From positions 1 through 34,351 of the forward strand of contig CAIKNA010000171.1 of NCBI GenBank assembly GCA_903828645.1: a DNA stretch of 34,351 nucleotides, given 5' to 3'. Each line of letters opens with the position of its first letter. Position 1 is the first letter of the stretch. Below, one piece after another: positions 7,411 through 16,503 of this stretch. Under the pieces are notes generated by a model. The model was not told the origin of the DNA and did not search any database. It saw only the letters and a list, made by a program, of their open reading frames with translations. This stretch comes from an uncultured Bacteroidales bacterium. GTDB taxonomy: Bacteria > Bacteroidota > Bacteroidia > Bacteroidales > FEN-979. A program made the translations under genes and the position numbers.

Positions 7411-10035
7411 ATGCGTTACCCGGTTTTATTCCTGCTTATTCTTGTTTTCCTGGCCTCTGCGTCGGATTCTTTTGCACAGAATAAATATTCCAAAGCTGCA
7501 GATGCAGCCTATGCCGACCAGATGTTTTTCATGGCACTGCAGAAATATCAGAAAGCATATACGAAGGTTAAAAACAACAAGGCGGAACGCGACAGGATAT
7601 CGCTGCGAATTGCAGAATGCTACCGGATGATGAATAACACCAAAAAAGCCGAATCATCCTATAAAAGACTGGTAAATAATGCTCCTTACATCAAAGACAA
7701 CCCTAAAATCCTGCTTTTTTATGCAGATATGCTGAAAGCAAATGGCAACTATGAAGAGGCAATCAAACAGTACAAGGCCTACAAGGAGTCAGGTCCTGCC
7801 GACCCCCGGGCCGACATGGGGATTGCAACGTGCACTGAAGCAAAGGTATGGATAGAGAACCCGACAAAATACACCGTGAAATGGGAAAAAATGCTTAATT
7901 CCAAGGAAGATGACTTTGCATCTTCCTATGCAGATAAAAAATACAATTCCATCATTTTCACATCCGATCGCAATGGAGCCAAGGGGAGAGATGTTGACAA
8001 CTGGACAGGGCTCGGGTTTTCCGACCTTTTTCTTTCACGCATCGACCACAAAGGCGACTGGAGCAAACCAGTCCTGGCCGACGAAGGCGGAATGATCAAC
8101 ACAAAAGCAAATGACGGTGTTGGTCAGTTTAACTCAAGATTTTCTTCCTTTTACTTTACACGTTGCTGGAATGAACCGAAGCGTAAAAACGGTTGCGCCA
8201 TCATGAAAACCAGCCGTCAGGGCGGAACAAACTGGTCGGAACCGGAAAAAGTTGAATTGGGAGGCGATTCCTCCACCATTATGGGGCACCCGAGTGTCTC
8301 CTCTGATGAGACCATCTTTTTTTCGGCTGATCTACCGGGTGGATTTGGCGGGAAGGATATCTGGATGGCCAAACGGGAGAAAAAAGGAGGCAAATATGTG
8401 AAAGTAAATCTTGGCCCGTCAATCAATACGGCGGGTGATGAACTTTTCCCGTTTATCCGCAACGACAGCATCCTCTATTTTGCATCCAATGGTCTGCCTG
8501 GCATGGGGGGACTGGACATCTTTGTGAGCACCCGGTGCAAATCAGGCACTGCAAACACCTATCAATGGCAGAGTCAGATAAATAATAAATCGTTCACCAA
8601 TGCCGATGGCTCAACCAATTACCAGTGGCAAAGTTCCCTTGACAACAAAGCTTTTACAAATGCAAATGGAGCTACCACCGCTGCGTATATACCTGGTGGG
8701 GCCATGACAACCGACCATTGGTCGCGGCCCATAAATCTGAGATCGCCCATCAATTCACCTGCTGACGACTTTGGTATCATTTTCAACGGAGACGAATTGG
8801 AACAAGGTCTTTTTTCTTCCAACCGCCCCGGTGGAAAAGGGAGAGATGATATTTACTCCTTTGTCATCCCGCCCGTATATTATACGCTTGAAGGAATCAT
8901 TACCGACGACCGGACCCTGCAGCCGGTTGCCGGGGCAAAGGTCAGGATTGTCGGAACAGATGGACGGGCGTTTGAATATAATTCGGACGAAAAGGGCCAT
9001 TACGGGTTTAACAAAATGCAGATCCTGGCAAATACCACGTATGATATTCTCGTGACAAAAAAGGACTACTTCAATGAGAAAGGCAGGGAAACCACGGTGG
9101 GGATTGAACACAGTAAGGACCTCGTCCGTAATTTCGTTTTACGTCCCATCCCCAGGAAACCAGTCGTTTTACCTGATATTCTTTATGACCTGGCAAAATG
9201 GGATTTGAAACCTCAGTACCGTGACTCTTTGCAGGGATTGATAGAAACACTCGATGCCAACGAGAACATCGTGATCGAACTTGCTTCGCACACCGATTCA
9301 CGCGACAGTGACGAACGCAATGACATTCTTTCTCAAAAACGGGCGCAAAGCGTTGTGGATTACCTTATTTCACGTGGAATTGATCCCGACCGTCTTGTTG
9401 CGAAAGGCTATGGAGAGCGGGCTCCCCGGACACTCAATAAAGATGTTACCAGGGAAGGATATACATTCAAGGTTGGAACCGTACTGAATGATTCAGTGAT
9501 TAACCTTTTGCCAAATACGAGTGTTAAAGAGGCCGCACATCAGCTGAACAGGCGCAGTGAATTCTCTATCCTCAGGAATGACTTTATCCCGAAAACCAAA
9601 ATAACCAAAAACGCCCCTGCAACAAAAATTGAGGTGGTGGTAAAACCGGAAGAGAACAATGTGCCATTTAAGAAAACCAAAGATGGTTCCCGGCAGGCAA
9701 CCTGCTATATCAATGGTATCACCACCGACTTCGTATTTGATGTAAAGGAGAAGGATGTCTTTATTTCACCGGTTCTAACAATGAAACTGCTTAAAGACGG
9801 GGTAATCGACAAAATGAGTTTTGACGGCGATCCTACTAAAATTCTCGGGGAAGGCGCTGTGGCTGACAAAGCAGTTGTTACACTCAAGGAGGTCAGGATC
9901 GGTAAAAACATCGTAAAGGATGTAAAAGCTACTGTCAATAAAAAAATCCAGTCCATGCAATTCGGAGACACCCTGCTTAAGAAGTTTGGCAGGTACAATG
10001 TGGATGATGCAACTTCGGAGATCATCTTCGAATGA
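7411..10035 (+). CDS. PorE-like OmpA-family protein with C-terminal degenerate retropepsin-like domain
   Basis: Probable periplasmic or outer-membrane-associated peptidoglycan-binding protein of 874 aa. Domains in order: signal peptide (1-22, ending SFAQ, no lipobox Cys), TPR-like helices (about 24-130), PD40/WD40-like propeller strands with repeated SDRNG/ASNGLPG/SSNRPGG turns (about 165-490), a carboxypeptidase-regulatory beta sandwich (about 491-580), an OmpA C-terminal domain (about 589-726, with ELASHTDSRDSDERN and the Bacteroidetes-type insertion before the last helix), and a final beta domain (about 757-874). The first four parts match the architecture of PorE of the type IX secretion system. 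The last domain resembles clan AA aspartic proteases, but the usual DTGA is DVKE at 777-780. A 20-residue repeat beginning YQWQS occurs twice at 384-423 inside the propeller. It overlaps purM by ATGA. Confidence 0.85.
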   Translation: MRYPVLFLLILVFLASASDSFAQNKYSKAADAAYADQMFFMALQKYQKAYTKVKNNKAERDRISLRIAECYRMMNNTKKAESSYKRLVNNAPYIKDNPKILLFYADMLKANGNYEEAIKQYKAYKESGPADPRADMGIATCTEAKVWIENPTKYTVKWEKMLNSKEDDFASSYADKKYNSIIFTSDRNGAKGRDVDNWTGLGFSDLFLSRIDHKGDWSKPVLADEGGMINTKANDGVGQFNSRFSSFYFTRCWNEPKRKNGCAIMKTSRQGGTNWSEPEKVELGGDSSTIMGHPSVSSDETIFFSADLPGGFGGKDIWMAKREKKGGKYVKVNLGPSINTAGDELFPFIRNDSILYFASNGLPGMGGLDIFVSTRCKSGTANTYQWQSQINNKSFTNADGSTNYQWQSSLDNKAFTNANGATTAAYIPGGAMTTDHWSRPINLRSPINSPADDFGIIFNGDELEQGLFSSNRPGGKGRDDIYSFVIPPVYYTLEGIITDDRTLQPVAGAKVRIVGTDGRAFEYNSDEKGHYGFNKMQILANTTYDILVTKKDYFNEKGRETTVGIEHSKDLVRNFVLRPIPRKPVVLPDILYDLAKWDLKPQYRDSLQGLIETLDANENIVIELASHTDSRDSDERNDILSQKRAQSVVDYLISRGIDPDRLVAKGYGERAPRTLNKDVTREGYTFKVGTVLNDSVINLLPNTSVKEAAHQLNRRSEFSILRNDFIPKTKITKNAPATKIEVVVKPEENNVPFKKTKDGSRQATCYINGITTDFVFDVKEKDVFISPVLTMKLLKDGVIDKMSFDGDPTKILGEGAVADKAVVTLKEVRIGKNIVKDVKATVNKKIQSMQFGDTLLKKFGRYNVDDATSEIIFE
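8560..8679 (+). repeat. 60-bp tandem duplication within the PorE-like gene
   Basis: Codons 384-403 and 404-423 encode two similar 20-residue units (YQWQS....NK.FTNA.G.T). The motif resembles the W-containing strand of Ig-like repeats in Bacteroidetes adhesins and interrupts a propeller blade. Confidence 0.75.
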
Positions 10036-11207
10036 TCTCCCCCGGCCGATATGAACAGCGTGGTGTTTCCTCATCCAAGGAAGATGTTCATGCAGCGATC
10101 AAAGACATAGACAAAGGATTGTTTCCAAAGGCATTCTGCAAAATTGTTCCGGATTTTTTGGGGGGAGATGAGGCCTGGTGCAACATCATGCATGCTGATG
10201 GTGCCGGAACAAAATCATCCCTGGCATATCTCTACTGGAAGGAGACCGGGGATCTCTCGGTCTGGCGTGGCATTGCCCAGGATGCCATTGTGATGAACCT
10301 TGATGACCTGCTCTGTGTGGGAGCCACCGATAACATCCTGCTTTCTTCTACCATTGGCAGGAATAAAAACCTGGTCCCTGCCGAAGTCATCTCTGAGATC
10401 ATCAAAGGAACGGAAGATTTTCTTGCAAAAATGCGCCTTCTGGGAATAGGCATCTGGTCAACCGGAGGGGAAACCGCAGATGTTGGCGACCTGGTGCGGA
10501 CCATCATCGTAGATTCCACGGTCAGTTGCCGTATGAAAAGATCCGGGGTTATTGACAATGGCCGGATAAGTCCGGGTGATGTCATTGTCGGTCTCGCCTC
10601 CTCAGGTAAAGCCAGTTATGAGGATGTTTACAACGGGGGGATGGGCAGCAACGGGCTCACCTCGGCCCGTCATGACGTGTTGAACAAATCCTATGCGACC
10701 CGCTTCCCCGAAAGTTTCGACCCAGGAATACCCGGAAATCTGATCTACACCGGGAAAAAAAACCTGACGGAACCTTCCGGGGTTTCCGGAATTGACATAG
10801 GGAAACTGATCTTATCCCCTACCCGTACCTATGCACCGGTTGTCAGGAAAATTCTGGACCTGCACAGGCAGCATATCCACGGGATGGTTCATTGCAGCGG
10901 AGGCGGGCAGACCAAAATTTTACATTTCACAGAAAACCTGCATGTCGTTAAAGACAACATGTTCCCCGTTCCTCCGCTTTTCAGGCTCATCCAGCTGGAA
11001 TCAGGGGCCTCCCCGGAAGAGATGTACCGGGTTTTTAACATGGGACACCGGCTTGAATTTTATGTTCCGCAGGATATTGCCCGGTCAGTTGTTGAAATAG
11101 CCATGGACTTCAACATCGAGGCACAAATCATCGGTCATTGTGAACCCTGTTCCTCAAAAAAGCTCACCATCCGCTCTGATTCCGGAGATTTCGGGTATTA
11201 TTCATAG
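10032..11207 (+). CDS. purM: Phosphoribosylformylglycinamidine cyclo-ligase (AIR synthase)
   Basis: Catalyses ATP-dependent ring closure of FGAM to aminoimidazole ribotide in purine synthesis, in the cytoplasm. Seen: the N-terminal QRGVSSSKEDVHAAI and HADGAGTKSSLAY segments, NLDDLLCVGATDN, STGGETADVGDLVRT and the C-terminal MVHCSGGGQTK, all of the longer Bacteroidetes PurM form (391 aa against about 345 in E. coli). The ATG overlaps the stop of the PorE-like gene as ATGA, so translation may be coupled even though the two functions are unrelated. It is followed by prfA and pyrF, an order found in other Bacteroidetes. Confidence 0.93.
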   Translation: MISPGRYEQRGVSSSKEDVHAAIKDIDKGLFPKAFCKIVPDFLGGDEAWCNIMHADGAGTKSSLAYLYWKETGDLSVWRGIAQDAIVMNLDDLLCVGATDNILLSSTIGRNKNLVPAEVISEIIKGTEDFLAKMRLLGIGIWSTGGETADVGDLVRTIIVDSTVSCRMKRSGVIDNGRISPGDVIVGLASSGKASYEDVYNGGMGSNGLTSARHDVLNKSYATRFPESFDPGIPGNLIYTGKKNLTEPSGVSGIDIGKLILSPTRTYAPVVRKILDLHRQHIHGMVHCSGGGQTKILHFTENLHVVKDNMFPVPPLFRLIQLESGASPEEMYRVFNMGHRLEFYVPQDIARSVVEIAMDFNIEAQIIGHCEPCSSKKLTIRSDSGDFGYYS

Positions 11208-11283
11208 AGGGTTATCCGGAGGGATTCGCATCCTGCTAAGACTCTGCATGCCTGTTTTGAACGAGACGAGGCCTGACAAGGCG

Positions 11284-11315
11284 TTTGCCGGATTGGCCCG
11301 AAATGTTTACCTTTG
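11284..11315 (+). promoter_or_regulatory. Promoter of prfA
   Basis: TTTG at 11284-11287 and TACCTTTG at 11308-11315 with a 20-base gap form one of the best Bacteroidetes promoter matches in the window. Its position shows that an ATG at 11313 is promoter DNA rather than the start of prfA. Confidence 0.7.
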
Positions 11316-11336
11316 CAAACCCATTCAACTTTACAC

Positions 11337-12410
11337 ATGCTAGAGAAATTAGAGGCGATAAAAGTACGTTACGAAGACATTCAGGTACAAATGAATGAAC
11401 CTTCGGTGATGAGTGATATGAAGAATTATATCAAGCTCAACAAAAATTACAAGGAGCTTCAGCCTATTATGGAGGCTTTTGAAGTATATAAAACGATCCT
11501 GTCAAACATCGACCATGCCAAAGATATCATCCACAATGAGAAAGATGAGGAGTTTCGCACCATGGCCAAGGAGGAGCTGAATATTCTTACTGCAGAGAAA
11601 GATAAAATTGAAGAGGATATCCGGATGATGCTGATTCCTGCCGATCCTGAAGATGGTAAAAATGCAGTCATCGAAATCCGCGCAGGAACCGGCGGGGACG
11701 AAGCAAGTATTTTTGCCGGCGACCTCTACCGGATGTATTGCAAATTCTCGGAAGCAAAACGCTGGAAGGTGGAACTGGTCGATTTTACAGAGGGGACCAT
11801 GGGTGGATTTAAAGAGATCATCTTCAATATTATGGGAGAGAATGTGTACGGACTTATGAAATATGAGTCGGGCGTACACCGGGTGCAGCGCGTTCCTCAA
11901 ACCGAAACGCAGGGACGGGTGCATACTTCAGCAGCCACCGTGGCTGTTCTGCCTGAAGCAGATGAGTTTGATGTCGAGATAAAGCAATCGGATGTACGGA
12001 AAGACACCTTTTGTTCTTCCGGTCCTGGCGGACAATCTGTCAACACAACCTATTCCGCCATACGGCTAACCCACATTCCTTCTAACATCGTCGTATCCTG
12101 CCAGGATGAAAAGTCACAAATCAAGAATTTCGAAAAGGCAATGAAAGTTTTGCGCACCAGGCTATATGAACTGGAACATCAGAAATATCTTGATGAAATA
12201 TCAAAAAAACGCAAAACCATGGTCTCCACCGGAGACCGCTCCGCAAAGATCCGCACTTACAATTACCCCCAGAGCCGCGTGACTGATCACCGCATCAACA
12301 TGACCCTCTATAACCTGCCTGTTGTGCTTGATGGTGATGTCGAGCCTTTGATTGAAGCGCTGCAGCTTGCTGAAAATGCGGAGAGGCTGAAAGAAGCCGG
12401 AACCAATTAA
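11337..12410 (+). CDS. prfA: Peptide chain release factor 1
   Basis: Recognises UAA and UAG in the ribosomal A site and triggers peptide release. Seen: the GGQ motif in [12 protein letters not shown] (the methylated catalytic loop) and PQT in [15 protein letters not shown], which is the PxT tripeptide that distinguishes RF1 from RF2. No frameshift is needed. The length of 357 aa is normal. I chose ATG 11337 ([16 protein letters not shown]) over an in-frame ATG at 11313 because the latter lies in the -7 box and adds a non-conserved leader. With the promoter just upstream, the 5' leader is only about 15 bases. Confidence 0.95.
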   Translation: MLEKLEAIKVRYEDIQVQMNEPSVMSDMKNYIKLNKNYKELQPIMEAFEVYKTILSNIDHAKDIIHNEKDEEFRTMAKEELNILTAEKDKIEEDIRMMLIPADPEDGKNAVIEIRAGTGGDEASIFAGDLYRMYCKFSEAKRWKVELVDFTEGTMGGFKEIIFNIMGENVYGLMKYESGVHRVQRVPQTETQGRVHTSAATVAVLPEADEFDVEIKQSDVRKDTFCSSGPGGQSVNTTYSAIRLTHIPSNIVVSCQDEKSQIKNFEKAMKVLRTRLYELEHQKYLDEISKKRKTMVSTGDRSAKIRTYNYPQSRVTDHRINMTLYNLPVVLDGDVEPLIEALQLAENAERLKEAGTN

Positions 12411-12460
12411 GGCTACCGGAATCTGATGATTTTAAACTCGTCCTCTGCCATGAGCAAGAT

Positions 12461-12506
12461 AAATCGTAAATCGTAAATCGTAAATCGTAAATCGTAAATC
12501 GTAAAT
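12461..12506 (+). repeat. Heptamer tandem repeat (AAATCGT)x6 plus AAAT
   Basis: Six perfect 7-bp units plus four bases, ending 9 bases before the pyrF start. The 46-bp block is an exact reverse complement of the block at 16504-16549. Confidence 0.95.
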
Positions 12507-12515
12507 TTTTATTAA

Positions 12516-13358
12516 ATGACCCGTGCTGACCTTATCAACCTTATCACAGGCAAAAAGTCATTTCTCTGCATCGGGCTTGACACTGATCTGACAAAGGTTC
12601 CATCGCATCTATTGGCCCTGGAAGATCCCATTTTTGAGTTTAACAAGTCCATCATCGATGCCACCCATGATCTTGCGATCGCCTACAAACCCAATTTCGC
12701 ATTTTATGAATGCTATGGCACAAAGGGCTGGCTGAGTCTCACAAAGACCATCCGGTATCTAAACGATGCATATCCGGGGCAGTTGTTCACCATTGCCGAT
12801 GCAAAAAGGGGAGACATCGGAAACACGTCACAGCAATACGCCAGGGCCATGTTTGACCCTGCTTCATCAGGCATGAACTTTGATGCAGTTACAGTTGCGC
12901 CATACATGGGTGAAGACTCCGTAAAACCCTTTCTTTCTTATCCCGGAAAATGGATTATTCTCCTGGCTCTTACATCCAACAAGGGAGCTGCCGATTTCCA
13001 GTTCTACGGGAATGGCAACCAGAAGCTCTTCGAGCAGGTGCTGACAAAATCGCAGTTGTGGGGGAGCAACGAAAACACCATGTATGTTGCCGGGGCCACC
13101 CGGGCCGAGATGCTCGGTGACATCCGGAAAATCGTACCGGATCATTTTTTGCTTGTTCCGGGTGTTGGTGCCCAGGGTGGCAGTTTACAGGAGGTTGCAA
13201 AATACGGGCTCAACCGTGATTGCGGACTGATCGTCAACTCCTCAAGAAATATCATCTATGCTTCGAATGGCGCTGATTTCGCTGAAAAAGCAAGGAGCGA
13301 GTCGATCCGGATACAACAAGAGATGGAACAAATTCTGAAAAAAGGCGGAATCATTTAA
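12516..13358 (+). CDS. pyrF: Orotidine 5'-phosphate decarboxylase (type 2)
   Basis: Converts OMP to UMP, the last step of pyrimidine nucleotide synthesis. Seen: the catalytic Asp-Lys-Asp set in [11 protein letters not shown] (D95, K97, D100), the N-terminal CIGLDTD, and VPGVGAQGG followed by NSSRNIIYA near the C-terminus, which bind phosphate. The length of 280 aa fits the PyrF type 2 subfamily rather than the roughly 240-aa E. coli type. The start at 12516 follows a tandem repeat and a T-rich stretch with no Shine-Dalgarno sequence. It probably depends on readthrough from prfA, since no -7 box is visible in the 105-base gap. Confidence 0.95.
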   Translation: MTRADLINLITGKKSFLCIGLDTDLTKVPSHLLALEDPIFEFNKSIIDATHDLAIAYKPNFAFYECYGTKGWLSLTKTIRYLNDAYPGQLFTIADAKRGDIGNTSQQYARAMFDPASSGMNFDAVTVAPYMGEDSVKPFLSYPGKWIILLALTSNKGAADFQFYGNGNQKLFEQVLTKSQLWGSNENTMYVAGATRAEMLGDIRKIVPDHFLLVPGVGAQGGSLQEVAKYGLNRDCGLIVNSSRNIIYASNGADFAEKARSESIRIQQEMEQILKKGGII

Positions 13359-13385
13359 TCCCGCCTGGTCTGAAGTTCCAAAATC

Positions 13386-14405
13386 CTATTCCACAATGGT
13401 GATCCAGCCATGTGTGTCCGGCTCAAGTCCTTCCTGGATCCCTTTGAGTTTACTGTATAGCTTCTGTGATATGGTACCGGGCTGGCCGTTTTTACAAAAT
13501 TTATATTCTTTCCCTGTGTCGCGGTCGTGGATCATGCAGATGGGTGAAATAACAGCAGCCGTGCCACATGCGCCAACTTCTTCGAACTCCCCCAGCTCCT
13601 CCACGGGAACATGACGTTGTTCCACTTTCATTCCCATCTCTGCTGCCAGAACGCGCAACGACATGTTGGTGATGGATGGGAGAATGGAAGTTGAGTCGGG
13701 CGTAATATAGGTATTGTCTTTAATGCCGAAGAAATTAGCCGGACCGGCTTCATCGATGTATTTTTTCTCCCGGGCATCCAGGAAAATACAGGAGGCAAAA
13801 CCATCCTGGTGGGCCCGCTGGCCTGCGCGCAAACTCGCGGCATAGTTTCCCCCTACTTTGATATGACCGGTCCCCAGGGGCGCCGCACGGTCAAAATCGC
13901 GAACGATCTGCATTTTCACAGGATTGAACCCCTCCTTGAAGTATGGACCGACCGGGCCGACGAAGACCATGAACATATATTCCTTGGCAGGGCTCACACC
14001 CACCTGTGCACCGGTACCAATCAACAATGGGCGTATGTAAAGAGAAGCTCCTTCACCATAAGGTGGTACATATTTCAAATTTAATTTTACAGCTTTAATG
14101 ACCACTTCTGTAAATAATTCAACCGGAACTTCCGCCATCATTACTCCCTCTGCGGATTTGATCATCCGTTTGGCATTTTCCTCCAACCGGAAAATCCTGA
14201 TCTTTCCATCCTTGCCTGTGAAGGCTTTCATCCCTTCAAAAGCCTCCTGCCCGTAATGCAGACAGGTAGCAGCCATGTGCATGGTAATGGTTTCGGAGTC
14301 GGTCACTTCCAACTCTCCCCATTTCCCATCTTTATAATAACAGCGGACATTGTAATCCGTTTTAAAATAACCGAACGGCAGGTTTTTCCAATCAATTGTG
14401 TTCAT
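13386..14405 (-). CDS. ilvE: Branched-chain amino acid aminotransferase
   Basis: PLP enzyme of fold type IV that transaminates the 2-oxo acids of leucine, isoleucine and valine with glutamate. Seen: catalytic Lys183 in GHIKVGGNYAAS, LYIRPLLIGTG near 122-132, the Glu of DEAGPANFFG that holds the PLP ring nitrogen, and GTAAVISPI near the C-terminus that binds phosphate. The length of 339 aa fits the longer BCAT II-like subfamily. It is convergent with pyrF (27-base gap with a short GC-rich inverted repeat) and divergent from htpG. No TAnnTTTG box is evident in the region before its ATG. Confidence 0.95.
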   Translation of the reverse strand: MNTIDWKNLPFGYFKTDYNVRCYYKDGKWGELEVTDSETITMHMAATCLHYGQEAFEGMKAFTGKDGKIRIFRLEENAKRMIKSAEGVMMAEVPVELFTEVVIKAVKLNLKYVPPYGEGASLYIRPLLIGTGAQVGVSPAKEYMFMVFVGPVGPYFKEGFNPVKMQIVRDFDRAAPLGTGHIKVGGNYAASLRAGQRAHQDGFASCIFLDAREKKYIDEAGPANFFGIKDNTYITPDSTSILPSITNMSLRVLAAEMGMKVEQRHVPVEELGEFEEVGACGTAAVISPICMIHDRDTGKEYKFCKNGQPGTISQKLYSKLKGIQEGLEPDTHGWITIVE

Positions 14406-14510
14406 ATAGCGATGTTTTTAGTTTGTGTTTCAGGACGAAATACCTTGTAAAATTAGGAATTTTCCCTATCAGATTGTCAAAATGAAAAAAAAAGATATGC
14501 CACCTGCCAT

Positions 14511-14551
14511 TGTCATTTTGTCAGCCACCCTGTCGTGGCATCAGGTTTGAC
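14511..14551 (+). promoter_or_regulatory. Possible sigma-54-type promoter and TGTCA repeats before htpG
   Basis: TGGCA at 14536-14540 and TTGAC at 14547-14551 have the spacing of a -24/-12 element (TGGCAC-N5-TTGC), with GA in place of GC. Upstream lie TGTCA (14511-14515), TGTCA (14519-14523) and TGTCG (14531-14535), possibly activator sites. The predicted start near 14562 leaves a short leader before the ATG. No TAnnTTTG box is seen. Confidence 0.45.
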
Positions 14552-14582
14552 ATCACCTTGGCAACAATCAAAAACTACAATC

Positions 14583-16496
14583 ATGATGCAACAAGGTAAA
14601 ATTAATGTTCAAACCGAGAACATCTTTCCGATTATCAAAAAATTTCTATATTCGGAACATGAAATATTTCTTCGTGAATTGATTTCCAATGCGGTAGATG
14701 CAACGCAAAAGCTTAAAACACTGGCTGCGCTTGGAAAATACAGTGGAGACATCAGTGATCTCACGATTGAAGTTACACTGAATAAAAAGAAAAAAACGAT
14801 TTCCATCAAGGATAAAGGAATCGGGATGACCTCGGCAGAGGTGGATAAATACATCAACCAGATCGCTTTTTCGAGTGCCGAGGAGTTTATTAAAAAATTC
14901 AAAACAAAGTCCGAATCAGAAATGAATGCCATTATCGGTCATTTCGGACTGGGTTTTTACTCCAGTTTCATGGTCTCCAAAAAGGTGGAAATTCTTACAA
15001 AGACCTACCAGAAAAAAGGTGAAACAGGCGGGGTGCACTGGGAATGTGATGGCAGTCCTGATTACACCATGGATGATTGTGAAAAAAACGATCGCGGTAC
15101 AGAGGTAATTCTTCACATTGCGGATGATTCAAAAGATTATCTTGAAGAACACACCCTGCTCGGGATCCTGAAAAAATATTGCAAGTTCCTTCCGGTGCCG
15201 ATTCAGTTCGGAACCGAGAAAACCTGGGAGAAGGTTGAAGGGGAAAAGGACAAAGATGGTAATGATAAGCAGGTTGAAGTTGAAAAACCACGCATCATCA
15301 ACAACACCGACCCGATCTGGAAAAAGAAACCTGTTGACCTAACAGACGATGATTATAAAAAATTTTACAGGGAACTTTATCCATATACCTTTGAGGAACC
15401 CCTTTTCTGGATTCATCTCAATGTCGATTATCCGTTCAACCTCACTGGAATCCTCTATTTCCCGAGAGTAAAAAAGAATCTGGAGGTTCAAAAGGATAAA
15501 ATTCAGTTGTATTGCAACCAGGTTTTCGTGACTGATTCAGTGGAAGGGATCGTGCCGGATTTTCTGACATTGCTCCATGGGGTGATTGATTCGCCCGATA
15601 TACCGCTCAATGTTTCGCGCAGTTATCTGCAGAGCGATCCAAACGTAAAAAAAATATCGAACCATATTACAAAGAAAGTCGCCGATAAACTCGAATCACT
15701 GTTTAAAGATTCGCGTGCCGATTTTGAAGCCAAATGGGATGACATCAAGGTTTTTATCGAGTACGGCATCATCGCGCAACCCGAGTTTTATGACCGTGCT
15801 AAAAAGTTTTGCCTCCTGAAAAATGTCGATGGCAAATATTTTACTTTTGAGGAATATGAAGCCCTGGTTTCTCCAGCCCAGAAAGATAAGGACGGACAGC
15901 TGATATACCTTTACGCAACCAACCAGCACGAACAGTACAGTTTCATAGAGTCGGTCAAAGCCAGGGGATATGACGTGCTGATGATGGATGGCGTTCTTGA
16001 AGCCCATTTCATCAACACTTTGGAACAAAAACTGGAGAAAACCCGGTTCACCCGTGTGGATGCCGATACCGTGGATAAACTGATTAAAAAAGAGGACGTT
16101 CTTCCCTCCAAACTCAACGATGACCAGCAGAAACTCCTTAAAGAGCTGTTTGAAAAACAGATCGATGGCAAAAAATTCACCATTGCTTTTGAAAGTTTAA
16201 GCGAAAAGGATTCACCCCTGCTAATTACGCAGAATGAATTTATGCGCCGGATGAAAGACATGTCGGCCCTTGGGGGCGGCGGTGGCTATGGGTTTATGGG
16301 AGAAATGCCGGAAAACTACAACCTTGTTGTCAATTCAAATAATCCCCTCGTTGGCCGACTTCTTTTGGAGCCCGACAGCGACAAACAGGCTGGCACCATA
16401 AAGCAGTTGTTCGACCTGGCACTGCTTGCCCAGAATATGCTGAAAGGCAAGGACCTGGCAGAGTTTATAAGGAGGAGTACCGAGCAGATGGCATAG
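14583..16496 (+). CDS. htpG: Molecular chaperone HtpG (Hsp90)
   Basis: Cytosolic ATP-dependent dimeric chaperone. Seen: the GHKL ATPase motifs ELISNAVDAT (catalytic Glu and Mg-binding Asn), DKGIGM and GHFGLGFYSSFM; the middle domain with the conserved VSRSYLQSD; and a C-terminal dimerisation region. The length of about 637 aa is typical. The frame is open from an upstream ATG at 14535, but that segment overlaps the promoter-like DNA and encodes non-conserved residues, so I chose the ATG pair at 14583/14586 (MMQQGKINVQTENIF). A heptamer array begins 8 bases after the stop. The possible sigma-54-type upstream element would suit a stress gene but is unproven. Confidence 0.96.
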   Translation: MMQQGKINVQTENIFPIIKKFLYSEHEIFLRELISNAVDATQKLKTLAALGKYSGDISDLTIEVTLNKKKKTISIKDKGIGMTSAEVDKYINQIAFSSAEEFIKKFKTKSESEMNAIIGHFGLGFYSSFMVSKKVEILTKTYQKKGETGGVHWECDGSPDYTMDDCEKNDRGTEVILHIADDSKDYLEEHTLLGILKKYCKFLPVPIQFGTEKTWEKVEGEKDKDGNDKQVEVEKPRIINNTDPIWKKKPVDLTDDDYKKFYRELYPYTFEEPLFWIHLNVDYPFNLTGILYFPRVKKNLEVQKDKIQLYCNQVFVTDSVEGIVPDFLTLLHGVIDSPDIPLNVSRSYLQSDPNVKKISNHITKKVADKLESLFKDSRADFEAKWDDIKVFIEYGIIAQPEFYDRAKKFCLLKNVDGKYFTFEEYEALVSPAQKDKDGQLIYLYATNQHEQYSFIESVKARGYDVLMMDGVLEAHFINTLEQKLEKTRFTRVDADTVDKLIKKEDVLPSKLNDDQQKLLKELFEKQIDGKKFTIAFESLSEKDSPLLITQNEFMRRMKDMSALGGGGGYGFMGEMPENYNLVVNSNNPLVGRLLLEPDSDKQAGTIKQLFDLALLAQNMLKGKDLAEFIRRSTEQMA

Positions 16497-16503
16497 GTGA
16501 ATG

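Noticed and set aside
11313-11336. Longer prfA start at 11313
   Set aside because: The codon lies within the TACCTTTG box of a strong promoter and encodes residues absent from RF1 proteins.
12461-12506. CRISPR-like repeat array
   Set aside because: Units are 7 bp, directly adjacent, with no unique spacers and no cas genes nearby.
13343-13366. Terminator between pyrF and ilvE (AGGCGG...CCGCCT)
   Set aside because: Only six pairs with a 12-base loop and no T-tract; too weak to list as a feature.
14535-14582. Longer htpG start at 14535
   Set aside because: It overlaps the promoter-like element and adds a non-conserved 16-residue leader before the normal HtpG N-terminus.
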